Shown here: piece after piece, positions 23,747 through 37,121 of the stretch
Numbering within the stretch: the first letter of the stretch is position 1
Layout: each line of letters starts with the position of its first letter
Source: Diadema setosum
Taxonomy: Eukaryota; Echinodermata; Echinoidea; Diadematoida; Diadematidae
DNA: 64,000 nucleotides
Direction: 5' to 3'
NCBI GenBank assembly: GCA_033980235.1
Contig: CM067062.1
Coordinates: 18,072,301-18,136,300 of the forward strand
Program-made: the position numbers and the translations under genes
The notes under the pieces: generated by a model
The model's database searches: none
What the model saw: the letters and a program-made list of their open reading frames with translations, nothing else
Told to the model about the DNA's origin: nothing

Positions 23747-23833
23747 TAACCCGTTGAGGACAGGCTGATATTGCTACAACACACATTTCCCATAGACACT
23801 TGCCCGAGTATACTCAGGACTCGTCCTCAACCG
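23747..23833 (-). mobile_element. 91-bp TIR element, copy 1
   Basis: TAACCCGTTGAGGACAG at the left and GACTCGTCCTCAACCG at the right are inverted. The body has GCTACAACACACATTTCCCA and CCGAGTATACTCAGGAC, shared with the other four copies; it is in the orientation opposite to the copies at 36161, 40711 and 47701. Confidence 0.7.
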
Positions 23834-24148
23834 AATAAACATCACCCAAAGTACAAGTAGTTTATGTGTGTTTGTAATGCATGCATACATCTGCTGTACA
23901 TTCTGTCTGTAGTGTGGTGCAAAGCCTCTCTGCATTTCATTTTTTCTAGCCTTTTTCAAAATTCCTGACTTCTCATTTTTTGCTTTTCAAAGCAAAAAAA
24001 AAACCAACCAAACACCAAAAAAAAAAAATCAATTCTATATTCCCTTTAATGTGTCTCAACAAGACCGTCCGCACATTTTATTTATCCTTATTCATTCCAG
24101 CATTCCATACCTTTCTTTCCCACCAGGAATACATACACAGTCCTAATT

Positions 24149-24313
24149 CAGGGCTCCACACTAACTTTTATTTTTGGTGGCCCAAAGGCAAACATCCAAC
24201 CTTTTCTGGTGGCCCGATCAGGCCACCAAATTCTTCATTTCTGAAATTTTGGTGGCCCGACGTGCGTTTTTGGTGGCCCCGGGCCACCGGGCCACCGTTA
24301 GTGTCTAGCCCTG
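24149..24313. mobile_element. hAT-like nonautonomous element, GGTGGCCC repeats
   Basis: Ends CAGGGCTCCACACTAAC and, inverted, CAGGGCTAGACACTAAC are typical of hAT elements (CAGGG...CCCTG). Flanks TCCTAATT and TCTAATTA are an imperfect 8-bp duplication. The interior contains five or more GGTGGCCC motifs in both orientations and forms a strong foldback. It is 165 bp and noncoding. Confidence 0.6.
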
Positions 24314-27300
24314 TCTAATTAATAGGGGGAAAATGTAAATTATGTTGTACATTTTTCCTCATGATGGACATCACATGACAAATTCAAATAGCAAGATATG
24401 CCTGGTGTAGTGTAGAGTTTTTCATTTTTTTTTTTAGATAATAAGATATAAAGCTCCATGGAAGATATACTTTCAAGATGTCAATTGACCTTTCCACAAA
24501 AAAGCAGGTAATTAGACATTCATACTATCCAATATTCCCATAAAGAAGAAAAGAAAATGAGAAAACACTGCAAAGCAGATATACTTTTATGAAGTGTTAT
24601 ATACAACATATAAATGGGCTATGATTAGTGAACAGATTTTTTCATACAGCATTATAAAGAGCACAATTTTCCTATTAAAACAAGTTTACTGCTGTACAGT
24701 GTCATGCAGAACATTCAATTCAACTAAAAGCAGCATTTATTTCCTTCAGTACCATATCATTACAACCTGAGACCTGACACCTGAGAAAGATGTTTTTAAA
24801 CAAAAAAAAAAACAAGAGTTTAAATGTTTGCGAATTCAATTGACTATCTGGAAACTGAACAACATCGATTTGTTGATACACAAAAGAGAGTGATTGGACA
24901 GCCTGACTAAAATGTGCCAGGGAGATTTTTTAAGAAAACAGAAAATTGGCTGATTTGTGAACGTCACAGCAAAAAATCATAACGGCACCATGTTTCAATC
25001 ACATAATACTGCTAGACAAAATGATGACAAAAGTATGACAGAACCATATTGTGATTGCCATCACAAACAAACATTGCTTATGGTGATCACCATCAGAAAA
25101 ATATTATTGGACAGCATGATATAATGTAAAGCGAGAAATCGAGCTGTGAAAATTGTGGTGGATAAGATGATAGGGATCCGTAAATGTCACAACAATTTGA
25201 CGCTCAATGATAATGGTGCTACGAAATTACTACTCCCAGGTGAGAAAGTCTGGCTAATGGAAATCATTCTAATAATACATGAAATTTGTCACAGTTTGCT
25301 GTATATCCTACACGTTGAGAGTAAAATGTTCCAACATTACATGCATGATATTGAAGAGTGCATTTAGAAATCAACAGAGACTCCCCCTCCAGCCTCTATT
25401 AAGATTACATCCACTGCGTCAATCCCCTTTTCAGACAACAGATGAACATGGGTAAGCACACACACACACACATACACTTGTAAAAGCTGGCAAAATGTGG
25501 ACCAGTTGATTAAATGTAGGCCTATTTCTTATCTCAAGTTTAGATTGGAGACTTGACATCTCATATTACAGACCATCATAGACACCATGCACATCCATCC
25601 AACAGACACCAGAGTTAAACTCTAAGTGGAAACAAAGTGGAAACAAAATGGTGGCATTTCAAGCCAAGGACCAAGAACATATAGCACTCTTCAGACTCAG
25701 ATTTCATGCCCTCTGTGGAAGCATATAAAAAATATGTGTTCAATGCCTTATGTTTAATGACATTTACTTCCTGTAAATATAAATACATATAAGTACAGGA
25801 AACATGTGATCAATCTAAAAATATATACACACTCTTGTTTCATTACCTGTGATGTAAACCTTTTTATTCCTGTTTGTTAAAAGGCACTACAAATTACACT
25901 GCCATTGGCATTGTGTAGAAGAATTTTATAAGCTGCTTTACATCAATGGGAACATATTATGCTTTTCTGATACTTGACATGATGTAATGCAAAAAAAAAA
26001 AGGGGGGGAAGAAAATTACTTAAAAGAGACATGATCAATTGGTTGCTATCCGATTCCAGAAGAGATGCTGCCTATGCTGTGCATGGGAATAACGGTAGGC
26101 ATGCATGTTAGCAACCACCTGTTGGGTCATTACCAGTTTGATGGCTCTGGGGAACGTGACTCTTAGCACTATGGAGCAATTAGCCAAGCCTCGTGGCACT
26201 CAGTGACGAAGGAAGATATGAAGAAATTCCCTCTCAAGATCTTACAGCTTTTCGTTTTACAGGCTTTGTTCAAGGAGAGGGCATTGTTGTTACAGCTTTT
26301 CTCTTTCTACTTCTGAGTAATATGATTATATTTCATTCAGTTTGATGTCTTAAATTTCCAAACACCAATATATTCATGGTTCAAGTTCAATGCAAGCAAA
26401 ATATTTAAATAAAGCAGAGTGTATGAAATTGAGTGATATTGCATGGACACTTAACAGCATAAATCAACAAATTCAAGTGGTATTGTTATTGAAAAAAAAA
26501 TGAAAGAACATCATAAAATGCCTTCTCTTGATGGCAGACTCCTATAGCTAATAATGTTATACATGGACATCTTATTATAAACATAAAACAAAAGATCTGA
26601 GAGAGGAAAAATGCTTCTTAGAAACTTCAGGGTTTAGACATAAGCCAGAAATCTGACCAATCTTCTTATGCATCTGTGTTAACCCACTCAATGTCACTGT
26701 TGTCAACTATACACTGTACATACGAAATGCATGTGGTAAAGCTGTCAATGGTATTTGTAGAGTTAATGTCAGCTTACATCCATCACATCCACATCATTGA
26801 TTAGTCCGATAAAGGGAGTTATCTTATATGATAGGGATTAAATTTGGATAAAATTATCCATGCTTTCAACACTATATCTACATCGAACATGCTAATCTAT
26901 GTAGAATAGCATTTCAAATTGACTAAAACAAAACAAATCACAATCTATACTAAACTGAACGTTTTTGTGCATGTAACTTAAAATCTACATTTAACACTCA
27001 TGCTTAATTGCATTGTTTATTCATCTCAGCTAACCAATAAAAGAACATTTTCTATGACTGGTTATCACAAAGTACATGACAAAGAGCTGAAAAAAAAAGG
27101 CTTTGTGCATAAGAGAGAAATGAAACAGAAACTAACAATTTGGTTCCACAAAATGTACAGAGTAATCTAGAATACATGGAAACAGAGATGTATTACTTGG
27201 CACATTCCAGTAGATTACTAGATTACTACAGACAACACATTCAGAGCATTGTTCATAAGGTAAAATGGGTCACATTTGTTGTATACCAAGTGGCTTATGA

Positions 27301-27771
27301 AAGCTATAACCATAAATGAATGCCAGATCAACAAAAAAATCTCAGATTGAATGACAATTATTTCCGCAGCCTTGATCAGATCAAGTTTATTGAAATGCTG
27401 ATGAGACGTAATGAATGTGGCTTTTCACACAATGCAAAGTTTGTCACTCATTTCATTCTTCGGTTAGATGTCCCTTTCCCTGAGTAAAGCTGCCAATTTG
27501 GCAACCAGTGTCAAAGTTGCTATGACTAACACTCTGCTGACATTTAGTAGAGCATTTACAGAACTGATCATCAATGATATGAGCTAACTGCATATCCCTC
27601 AGTGTAACCTGTACTCTGTAACTTTGTGCATTTCGTGTACCCTGATTTTTCATTTTTTGCTTTGAAATGATAACTTTAAACTTACACTTTGGGGTTTTTT
27701 TTTTTACCAACATCATGGTTTATGTCCTTTAAAAAATGACATGTTTAACTTCTAGCAAGATATATCAATGT
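24314..27771. other. No gene recognised
   Basis: Long AT-rich intronic stretch. A more complex block at about 26040-26220 (CAACCACCTGTTGGGTCATT and neighbours) stands out from the background and might be conserved noncoding DNA. CA run at 25459-25472. No exon or element recognised. Confidence 0.45.
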
Positions 27772-28390
27772 ACTTTGTATTCTAGCTTTGTCTTTCTTCT
27801 TTTGACAGAAACCTAATTCAAAAAATTTAAAAACAAAGAAGAAAGATGCATGGGTGGCAAATAGGGCGACCGACTGCAAAAGGTCAAGTGGCCCAGCCAT
27901 GCATGTAGTTCAAGAGATCCACTATGCCGATAACATGGTAATGAAGGAATAACAGAAGAAATCTGATAAGATGTTAGACAAGATTTCACCTTTTTTTTTC
28001 TAATTTGAAACAAGATCTTCCAATTTTCAATTTGTTTCATTGACATCATCTTAGCTTCTAACCTTTGAAAATTGGCTCGTCAAACCCTTCTTGGGAAGTC
28101 ATATTGTAACATTACTTACATTTGCCATCTACTAAGTAGTATGTGCTTTGAGATGGGAAGATAAATGAATTCACTTTTTGTACTAGCTTTGTCTTTTTGT
28201 TTTCGCCCAAAGGCAATCAAGAAAATTGACCCAAAAAAAAAAAAGAAGAGGAAGAAAGATGCATGGACAGTGATTCAACCAACATCAGAAGGTCACATGG
28301 CCCTCTGCACATGTAGTTCCAGAGATCTAATACACTGATTACATGGTAATGAATTAAAGAAGAAATCTGATACGATATTTGTCTCCATGA
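27772..28390. repeat. Diverged tandem duplication, two units
   Basis: Unit 1 (about 27780-28000) and unit 2 (about 28180-28390) share, in order, CTAGCTTTGTCTTT, AAGAAAGATGCATGG, AAGGTCA, CATGTAGTTC, AGAGATC, ACATGGTAATGAA and GAAGAAATCTGATA. They lie about 400 bp apart in the same orientation. No protein or known element was recognised. Confidence 0.6.
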
Positions 28391-30300
28391 TATTTTGTAT
28401 CATTCCACCTTGGAGGACAATAGGGGTAACCATCTTATTGATCTGAAATTACTGCTGGTTCAGGGAGAATAGAATACAGTACCTCATAGAAGAAAGCAAA
28501 CACACAGGGAAAATGGAAAAGGAAAAATGCTTAATGATCCTTGCTAATGTTTTAAACATTTTTGCTGCACAATAATGTCATCTCTTGCCTGACATATCAC
28601 ATCACATTTTTTTTTGTGTATGTTTATGTCTAAATCAACTGAAATGGTCAAACACTATGAGAATTCCTTACCACAATGCTTTTATTTTTTTTAAATTGTT
28701 GAATGGTTTTAGAACACAAAATATATATATATCACTTTGACTCTTATCACTTTGACTCTATGCGCTATTATTTTCGGCATGGAGCAAATTGAGAAATTGA
28801 AGCAAAGCACTTTATGTGAAATTGAACTTTCTAACTAACTTCTAACTTTCCAGGTTATGGAGGTATGGTTTGCTGCTCTAAAGGGTCGTAATTCTGCAAA
28901 TGAAATGAGGTTCATTATTTTGAAGGTTTGTTAATCCCAAAATCAAATAAGGTTTGTTATTCCCAAGGTTCATGATATCAAAAAATAAAAGAGTTTGTTA
29001 TTCCAAAAGTTTGTTATCTGAAATATGACAGCATAGTTTCTTCCACTGTTTTTCAATTTTCTCTTGCTTTTCCCATGGTTCCCTTTTTATTTTATTTCAT
29101 TTTGATCTGAAGAAAATATTACACCACATTACAAATGCTGCTGAAAATGTCATTATGCTATTCTTTTCTTTTCTATGATGACTCATAAAGAAAATATAAC
29201 CCACATAAACAAACAAAAAGAACTTAGTAGTAAAGTTTGTATGCACCTTAATTGTGTATTATGCATCCTTTACTCACTGGCCATACTCATATATATTCTT
29301 CTCTTCAGATGCTGGACATGCTCACATTTTAATGATGTCCCTGCCAATTTGAAGGAGATTGTAACCAGAAAGTGTTTTGTAGGACATGTAATGTGGCAGC
29401 CCTAACCACAAAAGACATCCCAAATATTTCATTTCAAGGTTTTTTTTTTTAATTATTCCGACCTATGAGAGGAAGTGATGCATCCTTCATATTGCTCAGA
29501 GACTAAAGATTTCTAAATGCATAATTTAGAACCCCTGTGTGTCATATTTAATTGAGAATAGAGAGAGTTCTTCCACTACATTATAGTACTATTTTGATAA
29601 TGGTATATGGCACACTGTAATGCATTCTTTTTAAATATCTCAAGGATAGTAGTAAGGCAAATTCTTCTTGGACTGAACACAGTTACAACACATGATATTC
29701 ACAGTGGAGATGTATAAAGTTAGAGTAAGGTAATGTACTTTACACAATTCACAATTCAGTGGATATGATATTTGGAGGGGAAAGGAATTCAGTTCTTACA
29801 GGCAGAAATACCCCTAAGGTCCCTCTAAATGAGATTAAGTTCAAACTTAACGATAACAAAATGTAAATTCAAATACCCTCAAGAAATCGGGCTGCAATCA
29901 TGGCAGGGAAAAAGACAAGGGAAAGCTGTTGCCAGATGCTTTTTGGTGCTAAAAATATCTAGTACTTCTCCAAATAGGTACATCAGTCTCCCCTTTTTTT
30001 TTTCTGTCTCACATACAACAAACGTCACAGCACCAGAGGCATTTTTGTAAACAGCTTTGACGGGGGAAAGTACATTTCCGCTCTCTGGCGAAACTAGTGG
30101 AATAGGCTATTTTCTCCTCATTTCAACCGCCAATTGTACAGAATATCTGCACTTATTTACAGGTATGATCTAAAGTTAGCTGTCACTATTACACCTAAAG
30201 CTGTGCTTATGAATTATTTGTCTGGGTTCCTTACACATCAGCACTACTTTTGTTTCAAGAACAATAGTATATATTGTGTGTGCATGTATGTTTAGTGCAC

Positions 30301-30359
<59 letters not shown>

Positions 30360-31270
30360 ATGCCCAAGTATGGTAGGCCTACCTGTGTGTTGAGGGTGTA
30401 ATGACCACAAAAAAAAAATGCACATCTAACAAGAAATCCCATTTACTAATACAATTGATAATTATCAGCCAACTTATGGATACATTGCTTGTTTGTTCTT
30501 TTGAAAAGTCCAGTACTCTTTTCATGAAATCCTATTCATGCTATAAGTCATGCTGGATATTGTTACATGTTACTTTGTGGACATAATGACATCACAAGTA
30601 AATTCAATTAACCTAATAGCAATATAAACAAATATTGCAGGAGTTACAATGCACGCTTTGGGGACAATAAAATTTCTTGGGGCAAATCTTCCAAGGGACT
30701 GTCTAATGTTTTATTACAACGATAGACAAGGCAATAATACTTTCTATAATGTATGGTCTACATAAATACACATCATGTAACTCTCACCCCATCGGCAGCC
30801 AGTCAAATTCTTGAATAATTTGACCTAAAGTAACGTCACTACTCATAACGTAATGATCCCCACTGCATCAGTCACATGACTGGATTATAACCAAACAACT
30901 ATCAGTATTTATGTATACCATGTGATATAAGCAAGATATTTTTCACACATTGTAAGTCTTTTCCCATTTAATTCCTACACTGCTTTAAAAGAAAATTGCT
31001 CGTCATCCATCATTTTAGGCATCTGTGATCATCTTGTAAACATCACCACAACATTTGCTTTAAAAAAAAATGTCATTATCAACCATTACCAGACATGACT
31101 GCATCTAAGCAAGATTTCATTAACTTGCTTGCACGGGAAATGTCCCAGTGAAGAGGAAAATTCAAGACACAATAAGTATCCCAAACTCCATCAGTTTGTT
31201 AATCTAAATAAAGGTCTGTTTGCTTGCTTTGTGTTTCAGAGCTAGTGTATCTTCTGTGATGTGAAAATAA
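28391..31270. other. No gene recognised; TG microsatellite inside
   Basis: AT-rich intronic DNA with a long TG run at 30304-30356. Repeated GGTTTGTTATTCCCAA-like phrases occur at 28920-29000. Nothing else supported. Confidence 0.45.
30304..30356. repeat. TG microsatellite
   Basis: Uninterrupted TG dinucleotides, about 26 units. Confidence 0.95.
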
Positions 31271-31276
31271 TTTGTT

Positions 31277-31575
31277 GGATTAGATTGGATTGGATTGGAT
31301 AGGATTGGATTGGATTGGATTGGATTGGATTGGATTGGATTGGATTGGATTGGATTGGATTGGATTGGATTGGATTGGATTGGATTGGATTGGATTGGAT
31401 TGGATTGGATTGGATTGGATTGGATTGGATTGGATTGGATTGGATTGGACTGGACTGGACTGGATTGGATTGGATTGAATTGAATTGAATTGAATTGAAT
31501 TGAATTGAACTGAATTAAAATGAATCAAATTAAATTAAATTAAATTAAATTGAATTAAATTAAATTGAATTAGGC
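31277..31575. repeat. GGATT pentamer satellite grading into GAATT and AAATT
   Basis: About 34 units of GGATT run from 31282 to 31450, then a few GGACT units, then GAATT (31476-31515), then AAATT (31530-31570). The change in unit sequence is ordered from left to right. The long predicted Asp-Trp-Ile-Gly-Leu and Gln-Ser-Asn-Pro-Ile frames are translations of the repeat and are not genes. Confidence 0.95.
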
Positions 31576-32115
31576 TGCGTTAGATTAGATTGAAATGAAT
31601 ATTAGTATAGTTTCCTTCAACTACAACAAAAACAACAATATTTTTGGGAGGTGGGGAGATCTTGTGTAGACAAATATAGATATGGATACTATCACACTAT
31701 ATTTGCAAGTTGGCCCTGGCAAACACACAGAATGCTTGTATGGAATGGAGAAAAATAAAAAAGTGATCCCTGATGATTGCACGTTTGTTTTCATCCCCTG
31801 TATGTTGTCTGCGGTCATAGAACATAAGTGAAATACTGCCAGCAGTTAATAATTTAGTCATAATGTTTTCCATCTTTGTATTCCAGTATCCTTGATGAAC
31901 AGTCAATTATTCACCTTGGAAAAAAAGAACACAGAAATAAATGTTTGTTTATCCCCAGAAAAATAATATGTTGTTATATATTGGATTTTTTTACTGGATT
32001 TCAACATGAAAAAAAAAAAACAAGGAAAAGGGAAAGTATCAAACCTTAACAAGAATCTTGCATGTTGGTGTCAAACCCATATATATATCTTTGCATATAC
32101 GTACATCAAAACCTT
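31576..32115. other. No gene recognised
   Basis: AT-rich intronic DNA between the pentamer satellite and the second 91-bp element. No feature identified. Confidence 0.45.
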
Positions 32116-32206
32116 TAACCTGCTGAGGACGGACTGATTTCGCTATGACATGCATTTTCCATAGACACCTGCTCCAGTATACTCAGGACTCGTTCTCAAC
32201 AGGTTA
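32116..32206 (-). mobile_element. 91-bp TIR element, copy 2
   Basis: TAACCTGCTGAGGACGGACT at the left and CTCGTTCTCAACAGGTTA at the right are inverted. CATGCATTTTCCATAGACAC and AGTATACTCAGGACTCG are shared with copy 1, in the same orientation. Diverged but full length. Confidence 0.7.
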
Positions 32207-34370
32207 AACTTAATTTAGCCCTTGAAATGCCAGATCACCTGCAAGACTTTAATGATGTGATCTTGCTTAATGGAAAATAGATACGGTCTCAGAATTTTGA
32301 ATAAAAAAAAAATACAGGAAATAGTGTGGCAAGACTGTTCCATTGCATCGGTGCCTTTGCTTTTGTTCTTGTTTTTGTTTTTCTAGTTGCAAAAGCCACT
32401 ATCCTCAAAGCAGAACTATAAATTGCTGATTATGTATGCGGAATTAAAACATAATCATGTGTGGAGCTTTACAAAGTTACACTAAGGGATTTTGAGATAG
32501 GTTTGAGTTGTTACAAGAGACGTACCAGCTCACTCTAGGCATTGACAGTAACTATTTGCTGGTTTGCAGATGATCAACATTGTCACATGTGATCACATGT
32601 GGTCCTAACGAGCAATTCTTGGGAGGGGGCAATATACCCAGTTTTGCAATGTGCGTCATTACAGCTTATGCTGCTACTCCCTCCTTTAATTAGTGGGCAA
32701 TTACTGTGGAACATTACCACCTGTTAATGAATGACAGTTTTAGAGGTAGGTGCTGTCATTTACACACATGCACCTACAGTAAAACCTGTTGACAAGGACC
32801 ATCAAAGAGAGATAGATTAAGTTGTCTTTTATATGCAGGTGGTTTTTGCAGACAGGCAGTCAAAAAAGCAAATTTAAGTGTAAGCAAATGTATATATATG
32901 CATACATATATCCATATATAGACATATATACATTATATATCATAACAACGGCATAAACGGGTGAAAAATAAGTCAAGATATCATTCTTTGAATTCAGGTA
33001 GAGTGACAGATATTCTGTACAAGCAGACAATTTCTGCTATATACACCAATCAATATTTTTGTACAGATGAAAATAGAATATCAGGTAATTCATAACCTTT
33101 TCTAAACTGAATTTACAGAGTTAGAGATAGTATAGCTACACCTCCAAAATACCTCTTGTTCTTACAGTCACACATACAGTCTCTTTTACAGTCATGCATA
33201 AACTGACAGAAGCTAACCAATGACATGACATTTAGTTTGTGGTCCTTACACCAGAATGCAAACCATCTGTGAAAGACAGTAGGCCTACATTCAGCCAGCA
33301 AGCAAACACAATAAAGCCATCAGACATACCACCAAATTCATTGATGTTCATCTGGTGGTCCAGCCAGAAAATATAGGCAGCAAATTAATGTTTTCATGCA
33401 TACTACGTCGTAGTTTATCTCCTAGTTGCAGCCAGTGTAAGGATTCAAACCCTGATAACATCTCCTCACCCATGCAGCAGTCATGAGTGGATTTAATGGT
33501 AAGAACAATGATAATGGTGTACTCACATTGGCAGACACTGTTCTTGTTTTTTTGTTTTCTTTTGTGACCAAGATTTTTTTCACCCACTGATCTTCCTAGA
33601 CCATTCTGGAGACTGTGCAGTTTTATCTCTAATGAGAACTCAATACTGTGTGACAGCTATCATTACATCTAATCACACAAAATGCATCCTGAACACTTGC
33701 AGAACTTGTACACAGAGCCGTAACTTGACAGTACAAAGACCAAAATATATTGTGACTCTTTGTAGAACATACAAAAAAAAAAAAAATTGAAAAGAATGAA
33801 AAACCTGAGCGTGCGACGTATTTGGTCATTCTTTCATTCACTCCAAGATCAAATGCGTGCTCAGATCTGCGGATCGTCATGGAGATGATACTTAATATGC
33901 GAAAAGGCCGGGAGGCATTTGTCAGCGCTGATGAAGGGAGGGTAATAGAGTCAAAAGTGCAGACCATAACGCATTGCAAATCTCTGCAATGCGAGACGGA
34001 AAGCAATGCCCTTTTTGCGTTGCGGCTATCAATCTTGCTGGCACAACCTTTCATTACCTTAGTCTTAAACTGCAAAATAATCCCTCTCGACTGTACCTAC
34101 CTCTAGAGCTACACATTCTTCTTCTTTTTTTCTTTTTTTGGCAGAGCTTCAAACAGGAGCAAATGCCCTTGAATCTGTGGATTTCATTATTTTTTTGTGG
34201 CAATTTTTTCTTTATGCCTTTCTCTCCATCTGAAGACATTTTTTCTCTCTTTTTTTTTAAAATCAGGATTCCTTTTATGCCCAATTCATGGTTGCTGCAT
34301 TTGGTAGGGATATTCAATGCTTGGGAAGTGCTATGAGTATCTTTTTAGGTAGAATGAGTGCTTTGTAAGA
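32207..34370. other. No confirmed gene; homeodomain-site-rich patch and a GC-richer ORF region
   Basis: Mostly AT-rich. At 32680-32745 several ATTA cores and a TGACAG lie close together (see findings). At 33800-34090 both strands are open for about 90 codons and the composition is richer; no splice context or known motif was found, so no gene is called. Confidence 0.4.
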
Positions 34371-34375
34371 GTCCA

Positions 34376-34682
<307 letters not shown>

Positions 34683-34683
<1 letters not shown>

Positions 34684-35195
34684 CCTCCGCCAAGGGAGGA
34701 GGTTATGTTTTCATTACCATTGGTTTGTTTGTTCGTTTGTCTGTTTGTCCGTGTGCAAAATAACTCAAAAAGTACCGGTAGTTAACAGATTGGGATGAAA
34801 CTTGCAGGAAAGGTTGAGAATGACACAAGTAACAAATGATTAACTTTTGGTAGTGATCCAAGAATTTTGGGGGGAATTTATGAAGGAATTTTGATATTTT
34901 GGCAGGTAGGGTCAATGACCTTGGGAGTTCAGGCTGCGCGTATTTGAGGTGTGCATGCGCGCACTACAGTGCGTAGTCTAGTTTCTGCTAGGGTGAGGCG
35001 CGCCATGTAGCTGAGGGTTTATGACCTGACAAAGGCTCCTATATTGGGAAATCAGGCGACTTTCAGCACACAATGCTATAAGTACGTATGGGTGGAAATC
35101 ACTGATATCTCTATGGAAGAACAAGGTAACGCCAGTGGTGGAAATGAGCTGCATGCTTGGCGGAGGTCTGCCCTCTCAGAGTGCTTTTCTAGTTA
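34683..35195 (+). mobile_element. CCTCCGCC-family dispersed repeat, longest copy
   Basis: Begins CCTCCGCCAAGGGAGGAGGT and ends GCGGAGGTCTGCCCTCTCAG then AGTGCTTTTCTAG. It includes TTTGTTCGTTTGTCTGTTTG, AACTCAAAAAGTACCGG and GATCCAAGAATTTTGG. Two reverse copies in the window (14620, 22508) show that it is a dispersed family. It abuts the TTA microsatellite. No ORF of note. Confidence 0.65.
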
Positions 35196-35535
35196 TCATT
35201 ATTATCATTATCAATAGACAGCACACTGTTTTATGGAAAATGTTTCACATCAAAACATGCTAATTTTCCCCTTTACCCCTATGCTTTACCAAAATGATTT
35301 GCAATAGGCTTAAACTCTACATGTTCATGACAAGATGATGGAAAATGCAATTTCTTACTGTAATTGACTTATTGTATTCAGAGTAAAACCCACAGAGTTA
35401 TGCACAACACACCAGTTTTCTGCAGAGCATTGATCGAACACATTGACAGCATTCTTTCTCTACGGCAAAACATTTATTTCAGAGGAAAAGTAGACAACAT
35501 CCCTTACGGCCTAACAAAAAGCTAAATAAAGCTCA

Positions 35536-36112
35536 CCATATCCATCACAAATTATTTCTTGTCTTCTGATTAGTCAAGGGCATCAAAAGTGACAAAACAT
35601 ATTCTCTAGACTATTTCTCTAAACTCTAAACAATTTCTCTAGGGAAAAAGTAAAAAAATACAAAACAAAAAAAACAACAACAACAAAACTATACCACGTT
35701 GCCATGGTAATAATTGCTAAGCGCACATGCACCACACTTGTCACAAGTGCTCATTTTACTGCACGTGACATCATGTCTTAGTCCGGTTTTCCACCAAACG
35801 TGCAGTGTCTACTCATCGCTAGTTAAATGATGCATACACTTTTACGTGTTATCTTTTGCATTAAAAAAAGGGATAAATTTAGCTCGGTCAACTGACTTTA
35901 ATTTGCTGTCACTCTTAAACTTTATTGGGAGGGATATAAAACAAATATACCAGGCCATTTGTTCAAGGTTCTGGTTAAACTACATGCCTTCGGTGACTTC
36001 AATAGCACAGTTTTCTTCGGGACTGTGCCCCTCAGAAAACAGCGCTATTGAAGTCTCCTCATGCACATAGTTTCAACCAGAACCTCTCAGGCCTGCTATA
36101 TTTGTATAATAT
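35536..36112. mobile_element. Dispersed repeat family C, copy 1
   Basis: It shares ordered blocks with 57815-58350: CACAAATTATTTCT, GACAAAACATAT, CACGTTGCCATGG, CTTGTCACAAG, TTGGGAGGGATATAAA and AAATATACCAGGCCATTT. The last 180 bp form their own foldback (AAGGTTCTGGT...ACCAGAACCTCTCAGGC). Nonautonomous. It carries an X-box-like GTTGCCATGGTAAT. Confidence 0.65.
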
Positions 36113-36160
36113 TCAAATGACAGTTTGCACCACTGACTCAGCCCAGGATTCTATTCCAAT

Positions 36161-36251
36161 CAACCTGTTGAAGACTGGTCCCGAGTATACTCGGGCAGGT
36201 GTCCATGGGAAAAGCTTGTTGCGGCAAAATCAGCTCATCATCAATGGGTTA
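36161..36251 (+). mobile_element. 91-bp TIR element, copy 3
   Basis: Left CAACCTGTTGAAGACTGGTC, right CATCATCAATGGGTTA, with the shared CCGAGTATACTCGGGCAGGT palindrome and TGTCCATGGGAAA. It lies 49 bp after the family C repeat. Confidence 0.65.
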
Positions 36252-36471
36252 ATTCCGGTCTATGAGAGAGAACTAAATATGTCGCGCATAAAGCAAACTC
36301 CGACTTTGCAGGCTGCAAGTATTCCCTAGGGTGGTAACCATGGGAATTGATGAATTCTGCCTGCAAAATGCATATTATTCAGAACACCGGCCTGATTCAA
36401 ACTCTCTTTTAACTCTTGAACTCTCCAGCTATTCAGTAAAATCTAATCAGGAAGCAGACATGGAAGAAATT

Positions 36472-37121
36472 GTGATCCACTACAACAAAAGGATCCGAAA
36501 GTCGGGGGAGGACAATTTTCTGAAAATGGCATGACATTATTCCCTTACTCTTCTACTTTAATTTCATATATAGCACAACTCACAAAAGTACTCGGTTGCA
36601 GAGATATCGATGATTTTATCAGCGCACGTCAAGTGGTTGAGGAAATCAGAGTTTCGAGAAAAACGCCTTCAAAGTTTTCCTTCCGACGCTATCATGATCA
36701 AGGGGAGGCGAGACAGTTTTCACCGCTTGACAATAGAAGGTGTGCTCCTAGCGATCTCCCCAATGTTCATTCAAGCTTAGCGCCAGCGGTCTACGCACGA
36801 CCAATCAGTAATTAGGATGCCACGCACTGACCAATAAGTTCACTCCCTCGTTGCTAGGGGCGGAGTCTAGCTGCAGCGCTAAATCCAAATCTTCAGACGC
36901 ATTTCTGTTACATTGAAAGTCGGAAAAACGCTGATTTCTTGCCTTTCCTTCGATTATTTAGCTTCGAAATTTCGGCAGATGACAGACAAAACACTAGACT
37001 ACAAAATTATGCCCAAAACAGAAATCCGATTGTTTTGACCAATTTTGATGATGTGACTTCAAACTCGATTTTCTCGGCTCAGCTGTCAGGGACTTTAGGG
37101 TCCTTTTGTGCAGCGGGTCAC
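36472..37121. mobile_element. GTGACCC-family element, inverted full copy
   Basis: Ends GTGATCCACTACAACAAAAG and the complement of CTTTTGTGCAGCGGGTCAC. AATT flanks both ends, a candidate 4-bp duplication. The interior is the reverse complement of the 11663 copy (AAAGTTTTCCTTCCGACGCT, AGCGCCAGCGGTCTACGC, GGGGCGGAGTCTAGCTGC). The 36531-36815 frame lies entirely within it. Confidence 0.75.

Noticed and set aside
31280..31528. Repetitive Gln-Ser-Asn-Pro-Ile and Asp-Trp-Ile-Gly-Leu frames
   Set aside because: They are translations of the GGATT pentamer array and open on both strands because the unit lacks stops.
33629..34106. Overlapping frames on both strands, 94-148 codons
   Set aside because: Richer composition, but open on both strands, no recognisable domain, and the minus frame ends in a T-rich stretch. 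Could be re-examined with homology searches.
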